Assembly: GCA_905207515.1 (NCBI GenBank)
Contig: CAJLLK010000022.1
Span: forward strand, 1 to 15,134
From: an uncultured Christensenella sp.
GTDB lineage: Bacteria; Bacillota; Clostridia; Christensenellales; UBA1242
Direction: 5' to 3'
Length of the DNA: 15,134 bases
Below, in pieces: positions 1 to 6,824 of the stretch (position 1 is the first letter of the stretch; each line of letters starts with the position of its first letter). A model generated the notes under the pieces. The model did no database searches. It had not been told where the DNA came from and worked only from the letters and a program-made list of their open reading frames with translations. The position numbers were made by a program, and so were the translations under genes.

Positions 1-44
1 AATTTGAATTTAGATAAGATAATAAAAAAGATAGGAGGAAAAAT

Positions 45-365
45 ATGAATTTAAATGAAATTCAAAAACAAATATGGAACAATAAAGTAAAAAAGGGGTT
101 TAACACAACGGATGTATGCAAGGAATTTTGCTTTTTAAATGGAGAAGTTGCAGAAGCTTTTGAGGCTTATCATAAAAAGAAAAGTAAAGAGGAATTGGGT
201 TCAGAGCTTGCTGATATTGCTATATATTTGTTAGGTTTATCAGAAATGCTTGGATTTTCATTGGAAGATGAAATTAATACAAAGCTGAAAATAAATGAAA
301 ATAGAGTGTATCAAAATATTAATGGTGTGATGTTAAAAAAGGAAAATAAAGATGATAATGGCTAA
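45..365 (+). CDS. MazG-like nucleotide pyrophosphohydrolase
   Basis: A 106-residue protein with the all-alpha NTP pyrophosphohydrolase pattern of the MazG-like family. An EVAEAFEAY helix lies near residues 34-42, and about 20 residues later comes ELGSELADIAIYLLGLSEML, giving the paired ExxE and ExxD motifs that bind Mg2+ in this fold. Family members hydrolyse nucleoside triphosphates to monophosphate and pyrophosphate, often as house-cleaning enzymes or, in phages, to adjust nucleotide or alarmone pools; the substrate here cannot be told. The length fits single-domain MazG-like proteins and is much shorter than full MazG. AGGAGG at 33-38 sits 6 bases before the ATG. The gene overlaps the next one by 14 bases and lies inside the presumed integrated element. 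Confidence 0.75.
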   Translation: MNLNEIQKQIWNNKVKKGFNTTDVCKEFCFLNGEVAEAFEAYHKKKSKEELGSELADIAIYLLGLSEMLGFSLEDEINTKLKINENRVYQNINGVMLKKENKDDNG

Positions 366-549
366 GTTAATAGAGAAACAAAACGATAGACTTATTTTTA
401 AAACATTAGACAATAAAAAAATCATAACTTCTTATATAAACTCTTTAAAAATAGGAGAAGATTATGTTTTTCAAACATCTACATCTGGATATTCTAAAAT
501 AAGCGATTCTAAAGGTAACATTTTTAATGTGTTAATTTTACCTAATTAA
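352..549 (+). CDS. small protein of unknown function in the element
   Basis: A 65-residue protein that I do not recognise. It is polar and mostly of predicted beta and short-helix character (KLIEKQNDRLIFKTLDNKK near the N terminus), with no signal peptide, membrane segment or cysteine. The start at 352 is preferred over the in-frame ATG at 358 because an AAAAGG site at 337-342 is spaced 9 bases from it. Either start overlaps the end of the MazG-like gene, so the two are probably translationally coupled and co-transcribed. Low GC matches its neighbour and differs from the chromosome to the right, which supports it as element cargo. No function is proposed. Confidence 0.6.
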   Translation: MIMAKLIEKQNDRLIFKTLDNKKIITSYINSLKIGEDYVFQTSTSGYSKISDSKGNIFNVLILPN

Positions 550-656
550 CAAATGTCTACGAATTTTTGCTTAATTTTTGCAAAATTTATGAAAATTGTG
601 TTGTTTTGTGATGTGTTTTTATGTTTTGATTTTGTTTGATGCTGTATGTTAAAGAT

Positions 657-697
657 AAAAGCCTATTTGCCTTATTTTATAAGGGGGTTAGGCTTTT
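657..697 (+). terminator. nested hairpin, probable terminator of the element genes
   Basis: An outer stem AAAAGCCTA (657-665) pairs with TAGGCTTTT (689-697). Inside it a second stem, CCTTAT (670-675) with ATAAGG (679-684), closes a TTT loop. It lies about 107 bases after the second element gene. The flanking A and T tracts fit a bidirectional intrinsic terminator, although the downstream T run is only four bases. It could instead be a recombination-related or RNA structure at the end of the element. Confidence 0.5.
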
Positions 698-764
698 AAC
701 TATTTGATAAAACATGATAGAAAATGATGCAAAATGAGTAAATTATAGCATTTTAAAGTGCTTG

Positions 765-809
765 CTACGGAACGAAAGGTCGCGAGTTCGAATCTCTCCG
801 GACGCACCA
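765..809 (+). other. 3' fragment of tRNA-Arg(ACG), attR-like site
   Basis: The fragment reads as the 3' half of a tRNA. It has anticodon loop CTACGGA with anticodon ACG at 767-769, five bases of the 3' anticodon stem, variable loop AGGTC (777-781), T arm GCGAG-TTCGAAT-CTCTC (782-798, one C-T mispair), 3' acceptor strand CGGACGC (799-805), discriminator A and encoded CCA (807-809). The bases before 765 (GCTTG) cannot pair with the 3' anticodon stem ACGAA, and no D arm or 5' acceptor strand GCGTCCG occurs upstream. It is therefore not a functional tRNA. A break at the anticodon loop is a favoured crossover position for tRNA-targeting integrases. Arg identity is deduced from the anticodon and loop. 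Confidence 0.75.
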
Positions 810-845
810 GACTCAATTTAACCAGCCTCGCGCTCAGCTAAAAAC

Positions 846-875
846 AAAAAGTCGGACAGTTTTGTCCGACTTTTT
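846..875. terminator. strong bidirectional intrinsic terminator
   Basis: GTCGGACA (851-858) pairs perfectly with TGTCCGAC (863-870) around a GTTT loop, flanked by five A on the left and five T on the right that extend the stem. On the minus strand it begins at the sufB stop codon (875-877), so it ends the suf operon. On the plus strand it would stop transcripts coming from the element and tRNA scar. Confidence 0.88.
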
Positions 876-1801
876 CATTTCAAAAAACCTTTGATGATTT
901 CAGCTTGAGCTTCTTCTTCAGTCAAGCCGAGCGTTTCAAGTTTTATAAGCTGGTCGCCCGCAATCTTTCCAATGGCGGCTTCATGAACAAGTGTCGCATC
1001 CACATTTTGAGCGACAATTTTTGGCACACTTTCAATTTGCGCTTTATCCAAAATTATGCCATCGCATTCCACATGGCCAAAACATTCACTTTGTCCTTTC
1101 AGATTTGAAACAAATTTTTGTTTTGACTTGCCTTTTGCAACGCTTCTGCTGATAACTTCGACGCTGGAATTTTTTCCTTTCAAAACCACGTTGAAAACGG
1201 TCTTGGCAACTTGACTGTCGCTGGTCAAAATTTTTTCTTTTATAATAAGTTTTGCGTTTTCTTCAAGTGTCGCATTGGTCTTTCGGTCAGAATATGTTAC
1301 GCCGCCAAGTTGAATTGTCTCCATTTCAAATTCGCTGCCATTTTTCATGTAAATTTCAGTTGTTGGATTTAAAATTTTTTCTCCTTGATTGTTTCCGAGC
1401 CCGAGATGTTTTTCAATATATTTAACTTTGCAATTTTCTTCCAAGTGAAAAGTGTGGATTCCGTCATGCTGGCTTTTTTGTTTTGTTGGATTGTGAATTC
1501 CGCAACCCGCAACGATAAAAATTTCTGCTCCATTGCCAATGTAAAAATCGTTATAAACTAAATCGTTGAAGTTTCCAAGCGTGATGATAACAGGAATATG
1601 CACACTGCGATTTTTTACGCCAGCTTTTACGAAAATGTCAATTCCGCTTTTATCTTTTTTGGGAACAATTTGCACATCTTCATCAGAATTGCGTTCCACA
1701 GCGTGTCCATTTTTGCGAATGTTGAAGCTCCCCTGCGGCACACTGTGCATGTCTGCAACTTGTTTCAAAAGGTCTTTGTCAATTTTTGTCAGTTTAGTCA
1801 T
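875..1801 (-). CDS. sufB: short SufB/SufD-family Fe-S cluster scaffold protein (SmsB-like)
   Basis: A 308-residue member of the SufB/SufD beta-helix family, the scaffold on which SufC-driven Fe-S clusters are assembled in the cytoplasm. The C-terminal part carries family signatures: HVECDGII with Cys246, aligned by eye with the essential cysteine of E. coli SufB, and LVHEAAIGKIAGDQL with His273-Glu274, followed by the TEEEAQAEIIKGF tail typical of SufB. It is far shorter than classic bacterial SufB (about 460-490 residues) and lacks the usual N-terminal extension. It thus resembles the minimal SMS/archaeal-type protein rather than a truncation, since its start and stop are both clean. It overlaps sufC by 8 bases, and GGAGG inside sufC is spaced for its ATG. 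No sufS, sufU or sufD is adjacent, so the sulfur donor must be elsewhere. Confidence 0.88.
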   Translation of the reverse strand: MTKLTKIDKDLLKQVADMHSVPQGSFNIRKNGHAVERNSDEDVQIVPKKDKSGIDIFVKAGVKNRSVHIPVIITLGNFNDLVYNDFYIGNGAEIFIVAGCGIHNPTKQKSQHDGIHTFHLEENCKVKYIEKHLGLGNNQGEKILNPTTEIYMKNGSEFEMETIQLGGVTYSDRKTNATLEENAKLIIKEKILTSDSQVAKTVFNVVLKGKNSSVEVISRSVAKGKSKQKFVSNLKGQSECFGHVECDGIILDKAQIESVPKIVAQNVDATLVHEAAIGKIAGDQLIKLETLGLTEEEAQAEIIKGFLK

Positions 1802-2516
1802 TGATGAGTCCTCCCAATTTTCGACATTGCGGACTGTTTAAAAGTGGCAACATCTCTTTTTTCTTGCCTATTCTAGCATCTTGAACGCTGTTTAAAAGCA
1901 ATATATAGTCAGCATTGTCAATCAGCTTCTTCTGATGGCTGACAATGATGACCGTTTTGTTTTTCAGCTCTTTAAAAACATTCACCAAACTGTCAAAACT
2001 CCAAAGGTCAATGCCTGCTTCCGGCTCGTCAAAAAGCATAACGTCGCCATCTTTGGCAAGAGCAATGGCAAGTTCAATTCGTTTGAGTTCCCCACCAGAA
2101 AGCTTGTCATCAAGCTCGCGGTCGATATAATCCTTTGCACAAAGCCCGACTTTCGCCAGAAACTCACAAGCGTCAGAAATCTTGTTGTTGCTTTTGCTTG
2201 CCAAGTTGAGCAAATCTCTCACGGTCAAGCCCTTAAATTTGACAGGTTGTTGAAAAGCTATTGTTATGCCAAGATTTGCTCTCTCCGAAATTGAAAGGTC
2301 AGTCACATTTTTGTCGCCAAAAAAAATTTCGCCACTTGTCGGCTTCAAAACGCCCATAAGCAATTTTGTGAGTGTGGATTTTCCACTTCCGTTGTGACCT
2401 GTGATGATTGTGATTTTGTTTTTTGGAAATTCGAAATTCAAATTTCTCAAAATATATTTTTCTTTGCCAGTTTCTTTGTCTGCAACGCAGTAGCTGACAG
2501 CTTTAAGTTTTATCAT
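1794..2516 (-). CDS. sufC: Fe-S cluster assembly ATPase SufC (SmsC-like)
   Basis: A 240-residue cytosolic ABC-type ATPase that powers Fe-S cluster assembly with SufB. Walker A GHNGSGKST is at residues 40-48, the Q-loop FQQP near 88-91, signature LSGGELKR at 139-146, Walker B with LFDEPEAGID at 161-170, and the switch histidine in IVSH at 194. The GGELKR and EPEAGID wording is typical of SufC rather than of transport ATPases, and no permease is encoded beside it. AAGGAGA lies just before the ATG, and a good promoter is 18 bases further upstream. The gene is first in a two-gene operon with sufB and overlaps it by 8 bases, which suggests balanced translation of the SufBC complex. Length is normal for the family (about 240-260). 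Confidence 0.93.
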   Translation of the reverse strand: MIKLKAVSYCVADKETGKEKYILRNLNFEFPKNKITIITGHNGSGKSTLTKLLMGVLKPTSGEIFFGDKNVTDLSISERANLGITIAFQQPVKFKGLTVRDLLNLASKSNNKISDACEFLAKVGLCAKDYIDRELDDKLSGGELKRIELAIALAKDGDVMLFDEPEAGIDLWSFDSLVNVFKELKNKTVIIVSHQKKLIDNADYILLLNSVQDARIGKKKEMLPLLNSPQCRKLGGLIND

Positions 2517-2533
2517 TTTTTCTCCTTGAAATT

Positions 2534-2562
2534 ATTATAAAACTTTTTCTGCGTTTTGTCCA
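2534..2562 (-). promoter_or_regulatory. promoter of sufC-sufB
   Basis: On the minus strand TGGACA (2557-2562) and TATAAT (2534-2539) are separated by 17 bases. This is a near-consensus sigma-A promoter with a perfect -10, ending 17 bases before the sufC start codon. No IscR- or Rrf2-like palindrome was recognised around it. Confidence 0.8.
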
Positions 2563-2577
2563 TAAATTGAAAAACAA

Positions 2578-2602
2578 AAAAAGAAGAAAAAATCTTCTTT
2601 TT
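2578..2602 (-). terminator. AT-rich intrinsic terminator after the pyruvyl transferase/FrhB gene
   Basis: AAAAAGAAGA (2578-2587) and TCTTCTTTTT (2593-2602) form a 10-bp stem with a 5-base loop, followed on the minus strand by a T-rich run. It starts at the stop codon of the 722-codon frame and separates that operon from the suf promoter. The stem is mostly A-T, so termination may be partial. Confidence 0.6.
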
Positions 2603-4769
2603 ACAAAATTCCACTTCCGTGTCTTTTGACAACTTTTTCAAAAGGCAATTTTTTGAAATCTCTCATAAGTCTCTCACGGCTTGGAGATTTTCTTGCCGAA
2701 CGCTTCACCAAAGGATTGTGTCTTGTCGCTTTTTTGAAGTCAACTTCTCTGAAAACAATCTTGTCTTTGATTTTCTCAAACAACTCTTTTCCCTTTTCGG
2801 AATGAACCAACACAAGTGACATTCCTTTGTCGTCATTTAAGTCACGCGCAACACCGTTCACACCCCAAAAATCTGCCAGCGTGATGTCGCTTGGCCTGTT
2901 GACATCTTTAAAAGAACATTTATGACAAGCCGGACGCAGACATTTGTTGAACAAAAACATTTTCATCATAGGGTCAGTGTAATAAGGTGTCTTTCGATAT
3001 TCCTTGTCATTTGAAAAAACGAAAGAAAATGAATATTTTTTCCAACTGTTTATTTTCTTTCTAAATTTGATTTCTTTGACCGAAACATTGTCGCCTTCGC
3101 ACTTGGCACGATATTCAACATATTTTTGCCAAATCCCTGGAGATGGAACGCCATGGCAGATTATGTCTTGTGTATATAAATTTTCATAAGGTCTGCCAAG
3201 AAACTTCAACAGCCCTGCAATTTGGCAAGGCGTGCCTGTGAACAGCACTTTTTTTCTGTTGTCAAGAAATTTTTTGGCGTCTTTATAGCTGTTTCCAATT
3301 CGGCTTTGAACATATTTAGAAATTCTAAGTTTATTCAAGTCTTCAGCATTTTCAATTCCAATGTGTTCAACTTCAAATTTGTCGTTGAATGCCGCACCAA
3401 AAACCACGCCATTTTCAGACAGAACAAAATCAGCAAGAAGCGAAAACAATCCGCCTGAAGAACTTTGCATTCTTACCGCCAAATCTTTGTTGTAAGCGGC
3501 AAACGCAGCTGGAAAGCCCGTCTTTTCCACTTTTGGCTTGTTTAAAATTGGGCAAATCTTTTTGCAAAGGCCGCAGTTTATACATTTTGACTTGTCAATT
3601 TTTGGATATAAAAATCCTTCGTCATCATAGACCATTTCAATGCAATTTTTTGGACAAATGTTTGCGCATGCGTGACAGCCACAACACTTTGTCTTGTCGG
3701 TTATGGCAATCATCTTTGTCCCCCCCCCGCATTTTTCAACGTTGGTCAGGGCTTCACTTAAAAATGCAAGACTTTTTTCTCTTTCTTGCTCAATTTTTTC
3801 TCTCACTTTAGAATAGTCCAAAACAAAATAATCTTTCTCTTCCAAAGTTTGCCAGTTTCGATTTTCCAAATCGGTCATCTTTAAAAGTGTGTGAATTCTG
3901 GACTTTGTGCTTTTGAAAGACAAAAACGAAACAAAAGGCTTTTCCAAAATGATTGACATTGCATGGCCGTGAAAAGAATTTGTGCAAACAAGTTTGGCAC
4001 CAAGAAGCAAATCAATAAACTCACTTGGATTTGTTTTGAAAAACTTGTCAAAAGAATTGTTCAAATTTATCACAGGAAGATTGAATTTTTTGGAAATTTG
4101 CTTTACTTTTTGTTTATATTCCTTCTTAGGTGCAAGAAAATAAGTAACAATATATTCCTTTGGTTTGTCTTTCACTTCAGTTGAAAATTTTTGCCAATCC
4201 GCTTTGTCCAAAAGAAATGTCGGGTCCACAACGAGTGGCACATTTTGAAAACCAAATTGGTTTTCAAGGATTTTCTTTCCTTCATTTTCTCTGACTGAAA
4301 GATATTTTATGTGTGAAAGCCCATCTGCAAATTCTTTTTTCAATTTTTCTGGCAAAACTTCGATGCCAAAACTTGGCGCATAAGCAATGCATTTGTCTTT
4401 TTCGGCAAATTTGAGAAAGCTGACAAACTTGTTTGCCATATATTTAGGGTTCCAGACTTGGTCGCTGCCAATGATGAACGCATCAAACTCGTCGCCAAGT
4501 GCTTTCAGTTTTTTCTTGGAAAAGCGATTTATTATCACATTGTGAAAATATTTTTTTGTGTGCTTTTTTGACTTGTTCATTCGGCTGACAACAGGAATAA
4601 ACGGCAAGCAACTCGCAATTGGCAAAACATATGAATAAACTTTTTTTGGAGTTATGGCAAATGTCGTCACATCATGCCCAATTTTGATAAAAGTTTGCTC
4701 CAAGGCATAGTTTTGCAATCTGTTTCCATGATTGAAAAAATCATAAATTGTCACAATTCCGACTTTCAT
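2601..4769 (-). CDS. polysaccharide pyruvyl transferase domain fused to FrhB-like 4Fe-4S protein
   Basis: A 722-residue frame holding two domains usually encoded by separate genes. Residues 1 to about 340 are a polysaccharide pyruvyl transferase (WcaK/CsaB) domain: KVGIVTIYDFFNHGNRLQN at the start, GSDQVWNP at 101-108, SVRENEG at 158-164, VVDPTF at 180-185, and TNSFHGHAMSI at 263-273. Residues 353-722 are an F420-hydrogenase/dehydrogenase beta-subunit (FrhB) type protein. It has two ferredoxin motifs CxxCxxCxxxCP at 362-373 and 396-407, then GTPCQIAGL and CHKCSF. The join is three glycines encoded by nine consecutive G (3720-3728). With eight G, the first domain would stop at a TGA overlapping the ATG of Met353 (3713), giving two coupled genes (about 4769-3710 and 3713-2601). 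It may therefore be a true fusion, a slippage-controlled pair, or a one-base error. The start overlaps the permease stop as ATGA. In other genomes the pair occurs in surface-polysaccharide clusters; the exact substrate is unknown. Confidence 0.85.
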   Translation of the reverse strand: MKVGIVTIYDFFNHGNRLQNYALEQTFIKIGHDVTTFAITPKKVYSYVLPIASCLPFIPVVSRMNKSKKHTKKYFHNVIINRFSKKKLKALGDEFDAFIIGSDQVWNPKYMANKFVSFLKFAEKDKCIAYAPSFGIEVLPEKLKKEFADGLSHIKYLSVRENEGKKILENQFGFQNVPLVVDPTFLLDKADWQKFSTEVKDKPKEYIVTYFLAPKKEYKQKVKQISKKFNLPVINLNNSFDKFFKTNPSEFIDLLLGAKLVCTNSFHGHAMSIILEKPFVSFLSFKSTKSRIHTLLKMTDLENRNWQTLEEKDYFVLDYSKVREKIEQEREKSLAFLSEALTNVEKCGGGTKMIAITDKTKCCGCHACANICPKNCIEMVYDDEGFLYPKIDKSKCINCGLCKKICPILNKPKVEKTGFPAAFAAYNKDLAVRMQSSSGGLFSLLADFVLSENGVVFGAAFNDKFEVEHIGIENAEDLNKLRISKYVQSRIGNSYKDAKKFLDNRKKVLFTGTPCQIAGLLKFLGRPYENLYTQDIICHGVPSPGIWQKYVEYRAKCEGDNVSVKEIKFRKKINSWKKYSFSFVFSNDKEYRKTPYYTDPMMKMFLFNKCLRPACHKCSFKDVNRPSDITLADFWGVNGVARDLNDDKGMSLVLVHSEKGKELFEKIKDKIVFREVDFKKATRHNPLVKRSARKSPSRERLMRDFKKLPFEKVVKRHGSGIL
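3720..3728 (-). repeat. G9 homopolymer tract at the domain junction
   Basis: Nine consecutive C on the plus strand (G on the coding strand) encode Gly348-Gly350, directly before ACAAAG and an ATG. It is the longest G/C run noticed in a strongly AT-rich window. Homopolymers of this length are prone to polymerase slippage in cells and to miscounting in sequencing, and a change of one base splits the reading frame exactly at the domain border. It may also serve as a G-rich ribosome binding site for the downstream ATG. Confidence 0.9.
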
Positions 4770-5743
4770 TTTGCTTCTCCATTTTTCGCCTTTTTAGATT
4801 TTCTGAGTTTTATTTTTTTGCCCATTGCAAAAAAGTTTGTCTTTTTGTTTGAATAGAAAATCGCCAAAAGTGCTGCAAAAAGCACAATCGAAACAAGAAT
4901 TGCAAAAACCATCCAGCCTGGAGTTATGGTCTTTCCAAAAAGATTTAAGTTGATTGAATAATCGCCCAAAAGTTGATTGAGTGTTTCTGGTGGAATTTTT
5001 CCTTGCAAGTGCTCCATAACACCACCCATGAAGTAGTTTCTAAACAAGCTTGCCGAATATGTTCCTGGAATGAAACAACCTATATATTGAATGTAATCAG
5101 GCAACATTGAAAATGGAAGATACGCTCCAATCAAAAACCCAATTGCCGTGCTGAAAACGCCATTCAAAGCTGCCAACGCACTTGTTGTTTTTATAAAACT
5201 GCAGATAAGCACCATAAAAAACGCAGATGACAAAACGGAAATGACCGTGACGCACAAAATTACCAAAAAATCTGAAAAACTCATCATAAGCCCGCCAGTG
5301 CAAGCCAAATAAATGATAGACAAAAACAGAACAATCAAGCAAATCGTAAAAGTTATGATAAAGCATGAAATGATATAGCTCAAATAAAGAACCCAGCGCT
5401 TTACTGGCGAAGAAATGATGTCGTTTACATTTCCGCTCATTCTGTCGCGCACCATAATTATGTTGGCACTAAGCGCAACTGTCACGCAAGAAACCCCCAT
5501 AACGCCAGAAATCATCCAGTTGTTGACAAGTGCTCTCACTTCGGTTTCTGAAACAGCATCGCCGATTGTCGCCATGATGTTTTGAACTTGCAAATCTCCC
5601 AAAAACAAGATGTAAAGCACCAAAACAATAATTGGCGCCAAAAGAGAGAAAAACACCGTCATTTTGTCTTTCATATAAAGCTTTATGTTGCGCTTAACCA
5701 AAACTCCAAGCGCCAAGAAGTTGTTACACTTATTCGTTGTCAT
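4766..5743 (-). CDS. ABC-2 type transporter permease
   Basis: A 325-residue integral membrane protein, the membrane half of an ABC-2 exporter of the DrrB/NodJ kind. An N-terminal helix (near LLAPIIVLVLYILF) is followed by an extracellular stretch, a block of about four hydrophobic helices, a second loop, a last helix near AILVSIVLFAALLAIFYS, and a lysine-rich cytosolic tail. The ATG at 5743 is chosen because GGAG precedes it by about 7 bases; TTG (5761) and ATG (5755) upstream lack good sites. It overlaps the ATPase gene by 14 bases, and its TGA overlaps the next ATG as ATGA, so ATPase, permease and the pyruvyl transferase frame are one translationally coupled operon. The substrate is unknown; context hints at a glycan or lipid-linked compound. 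Confidence 0.88.
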   Translation of the reverse strand: MTTNKCNNFLALGVLVKRNIKLYMKDKMTVFFSLLAPIIVLVLYILFLGDLQVQNIMATIGDAVSETEVRALVNNWMISGVMGVSCVTVALSANIIMVRDRMSGNVNDIISSPVKRWVLYLSYIISCFIITFTICLIVLFLSIIYLACTGGLMMSFSDFLVILCVTVISVLSSAFFMVLICSFIKTTSALAALNGVFSTAIGFLIGAYLPFSMLPDYIQYIGCFIPGTYSASLFRNYFMGGVMEHLQGKIPPETLNQLLGDYSINLNLFGKTITPGWMVFAILVSIVLFAALLAIFYSNKKTNFFAMGKKIKLRKSKKAKNGEAK

Positions 5744-6668
5744 TGTTTTCTCCATGAGCAAACTTTTTTCCGGTGATGTTTAGAAAAACATCATCCATGT
5801 CTCCTTTCAAAACTTCAAAATCGGTCAAATATTGGTCATATTTTTTGAGCAACTCTTTTGCTTCTTCACTGTTTTTGATTTTTATGCGATAAAACTCTCC
5901 CGAATAAGTCAAAGGCTTTCCAAAATCATTTTCATATAACTTTTCAAATTCTTCGTTTTGCGACATAAAGGCTTTGATGTAATCGCCTGCGAAAAGGTTT
6001 TTAAGTTTGTGCGGCGTGTCATTTGCCACAATATGCCCCGCATCCAACATCACAACTCTGTCGGCTTTGTTGGCTTCTTCCATATAATGCGTCGTCAAAA
6101 AAACTGTCATTTTTTTAGACTTTCGTAGGTCATCAATCAAATTCCAAATTTTTTTTCTCGTCTGCGGGTCAAGCCCTGTTGTAGGTTCGTCCAAAATCAA
6201 AATTTTTGGATAATTTATAAGTGCCCTTGCGATGTCCACTCTTCTTTTTTGTCCACCACTCAAGTTTTTTATCGGTTTTTTGAGAAGATTTCCCAAATCG
6301 AGAAGCTCGGTCAGCTCTTCAACTCGCTGTTTCAAAGCCTTTCCTTTCAATCCATAAAACCCACCACGCAACATCAAATTGTCTTTGACAGAAAGCGCTC
6401 CGTCCAAAGTGGAATTTTGAAAAACAACTCCAATCAAATGTTTGATTTCACTGGAATGTCTGTCCAAATCAAGGTCGTTTATCAAAATTTGCCCACTGTC
6501 TTTTTTCAAAATGGAACAAATGATGTTTATGGTTGTCGATTTCCCTGCGCCATTCAAGCCCAAAAACGCAAACAAGCTGCCTTCTTTGACATTAAAAGAA
6601 ATGCCATCGACAGCCTTGACATCTCCGTAATATTTTTTCAAGTCATGTATTTCAATTATATTTTTCAT
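5730..6668 (-). CDS. ABC transporter ATP-binding protein (DrrA-like)
   Basis: A 312-residue ATPase partner of the downstream permease. Walker A GLNGAGKST is at 37-45, the Q-loop glutamine at 84, signature LSGGQKRR at 136-143, Walker B ILILDEPTTGLD at 156-167, and the switch histidine in TTHYMEEA at 194. The C-terminal hundred residues form the extra domain typical of ABC-2 exporter ATPases of the daunorubicin-resistance or CcmA type. It is first in its operon, with AAAGG before the ATG and a strong extended -10 promoter upstream. These ATPases drive export of drugs, lipids or polymers; sequence alone does not tell which one applies here. Confidence 0.92.
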   Translation of the reverse strand: MKNIIEIHDLKKYYGDVKAVDGISFNVKEGSLFAFLGLNGAGKSTTINIICSILKKDSGQILINDLDLDRHSSEIKHLIGVVFQNSTLDGALSVKDNLMLRGGFYGLKGKALKQRVEELTELLDLGNLLKKPIKNLSGGQKRRVDIARALINYPKILILDEPTTGLDPQTRKKIWNLIDDLRKSKKMTVFLTTHYMEEANKADRVVMLDAGHIVANDTPHKLKNLFAGDYIKAFMSQNEEFEKLYENDFGKPLTYSGEFYRIKIKNSEEAKELLKKYDQYLTDFEVLKGDMDDVFLNITGKKFAHGENNDNE

Positions 6669-6702
6669 TCCAAACCTTTACAATTTTTATTTATTTGATT
6701 TG

Positions 6703-6731
6703 ATTATATCATATTCCAAACTTGTTTGCAA
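6703..6731 (-). promoter_or_regulatory. promoter of the ABC / pyruvyl transferase operon
   Basis: On the minus strand TTGCAA (6726-6731), a 17-base spacer ending in TGA, and TATAAT (6703-6708) form an extended -10 promoter. It lies 34 bases before the ATPase start codon. Confidence 0.78.
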
Positions 6732-6771
6732 AAGATATTAAATAAATTTTGAAACAAATGAAAACAATGCC

Positions 6772-6800
6772 TTGCAAATTTCGACAAAATAAACTATAAT
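6772..6800 (+). promoter_or_regulatory. promoter of the DUF2188 gene
   Basis: TTGCAA (6772-6777), 17 bases, then TATAAT (6795-6800), 24 bases before the ATG. It has the same -35 variant and spacing as the divergent promoter at 6703-6731, so the roughly 155-base intergenic region is a back-to-back promoter pair. Confidence 0.75.
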
Positions 6801-6824
6801 AAAACTATAAAAAGGAGTTTTGTT

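Larger units (their letters stand above)
1..809. mobile_element. right end of an integrated element in tRNA-Arg (partial)
   Basis: The left part of the window appears to be the end of a prophage or other integrative element. It finishes in an orphan 3' half of a tRNA-Arg (765-809), the usual scar of tyrosine-recombinase integration into a tRNA gene. Its two genes are AT-rich even for this window (the first 60 bases contain no C), whereas the genes to the right of 850 are richer in GC. One cargo gene is MazG-like, a common phage-borne family. No integrase lies in the window. In this architecture the intact tRNA and usually the integrase sit at the other end, outside the window to the left. The element boundary is an inference; the tRNA fragment is directly visible. 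Confidence 0.6.

Noticed and set aside
700..809. A complete tRNA-Arg gene or a group I intron-containing tRNA
   Set aside because: The 5' acceptor strand, D arm and 5' anticodon stem are absent upstream in the window, and no group I core was recognised, so a 3' scar is the simpler reading.
875..1801. SufB as a truncated pseudogene
   Set aside because: The start with ribosome binding site, the clean stop at a terminator, and the intact Cys and His-Glu motifs fit the short ancestral family rather than decay.
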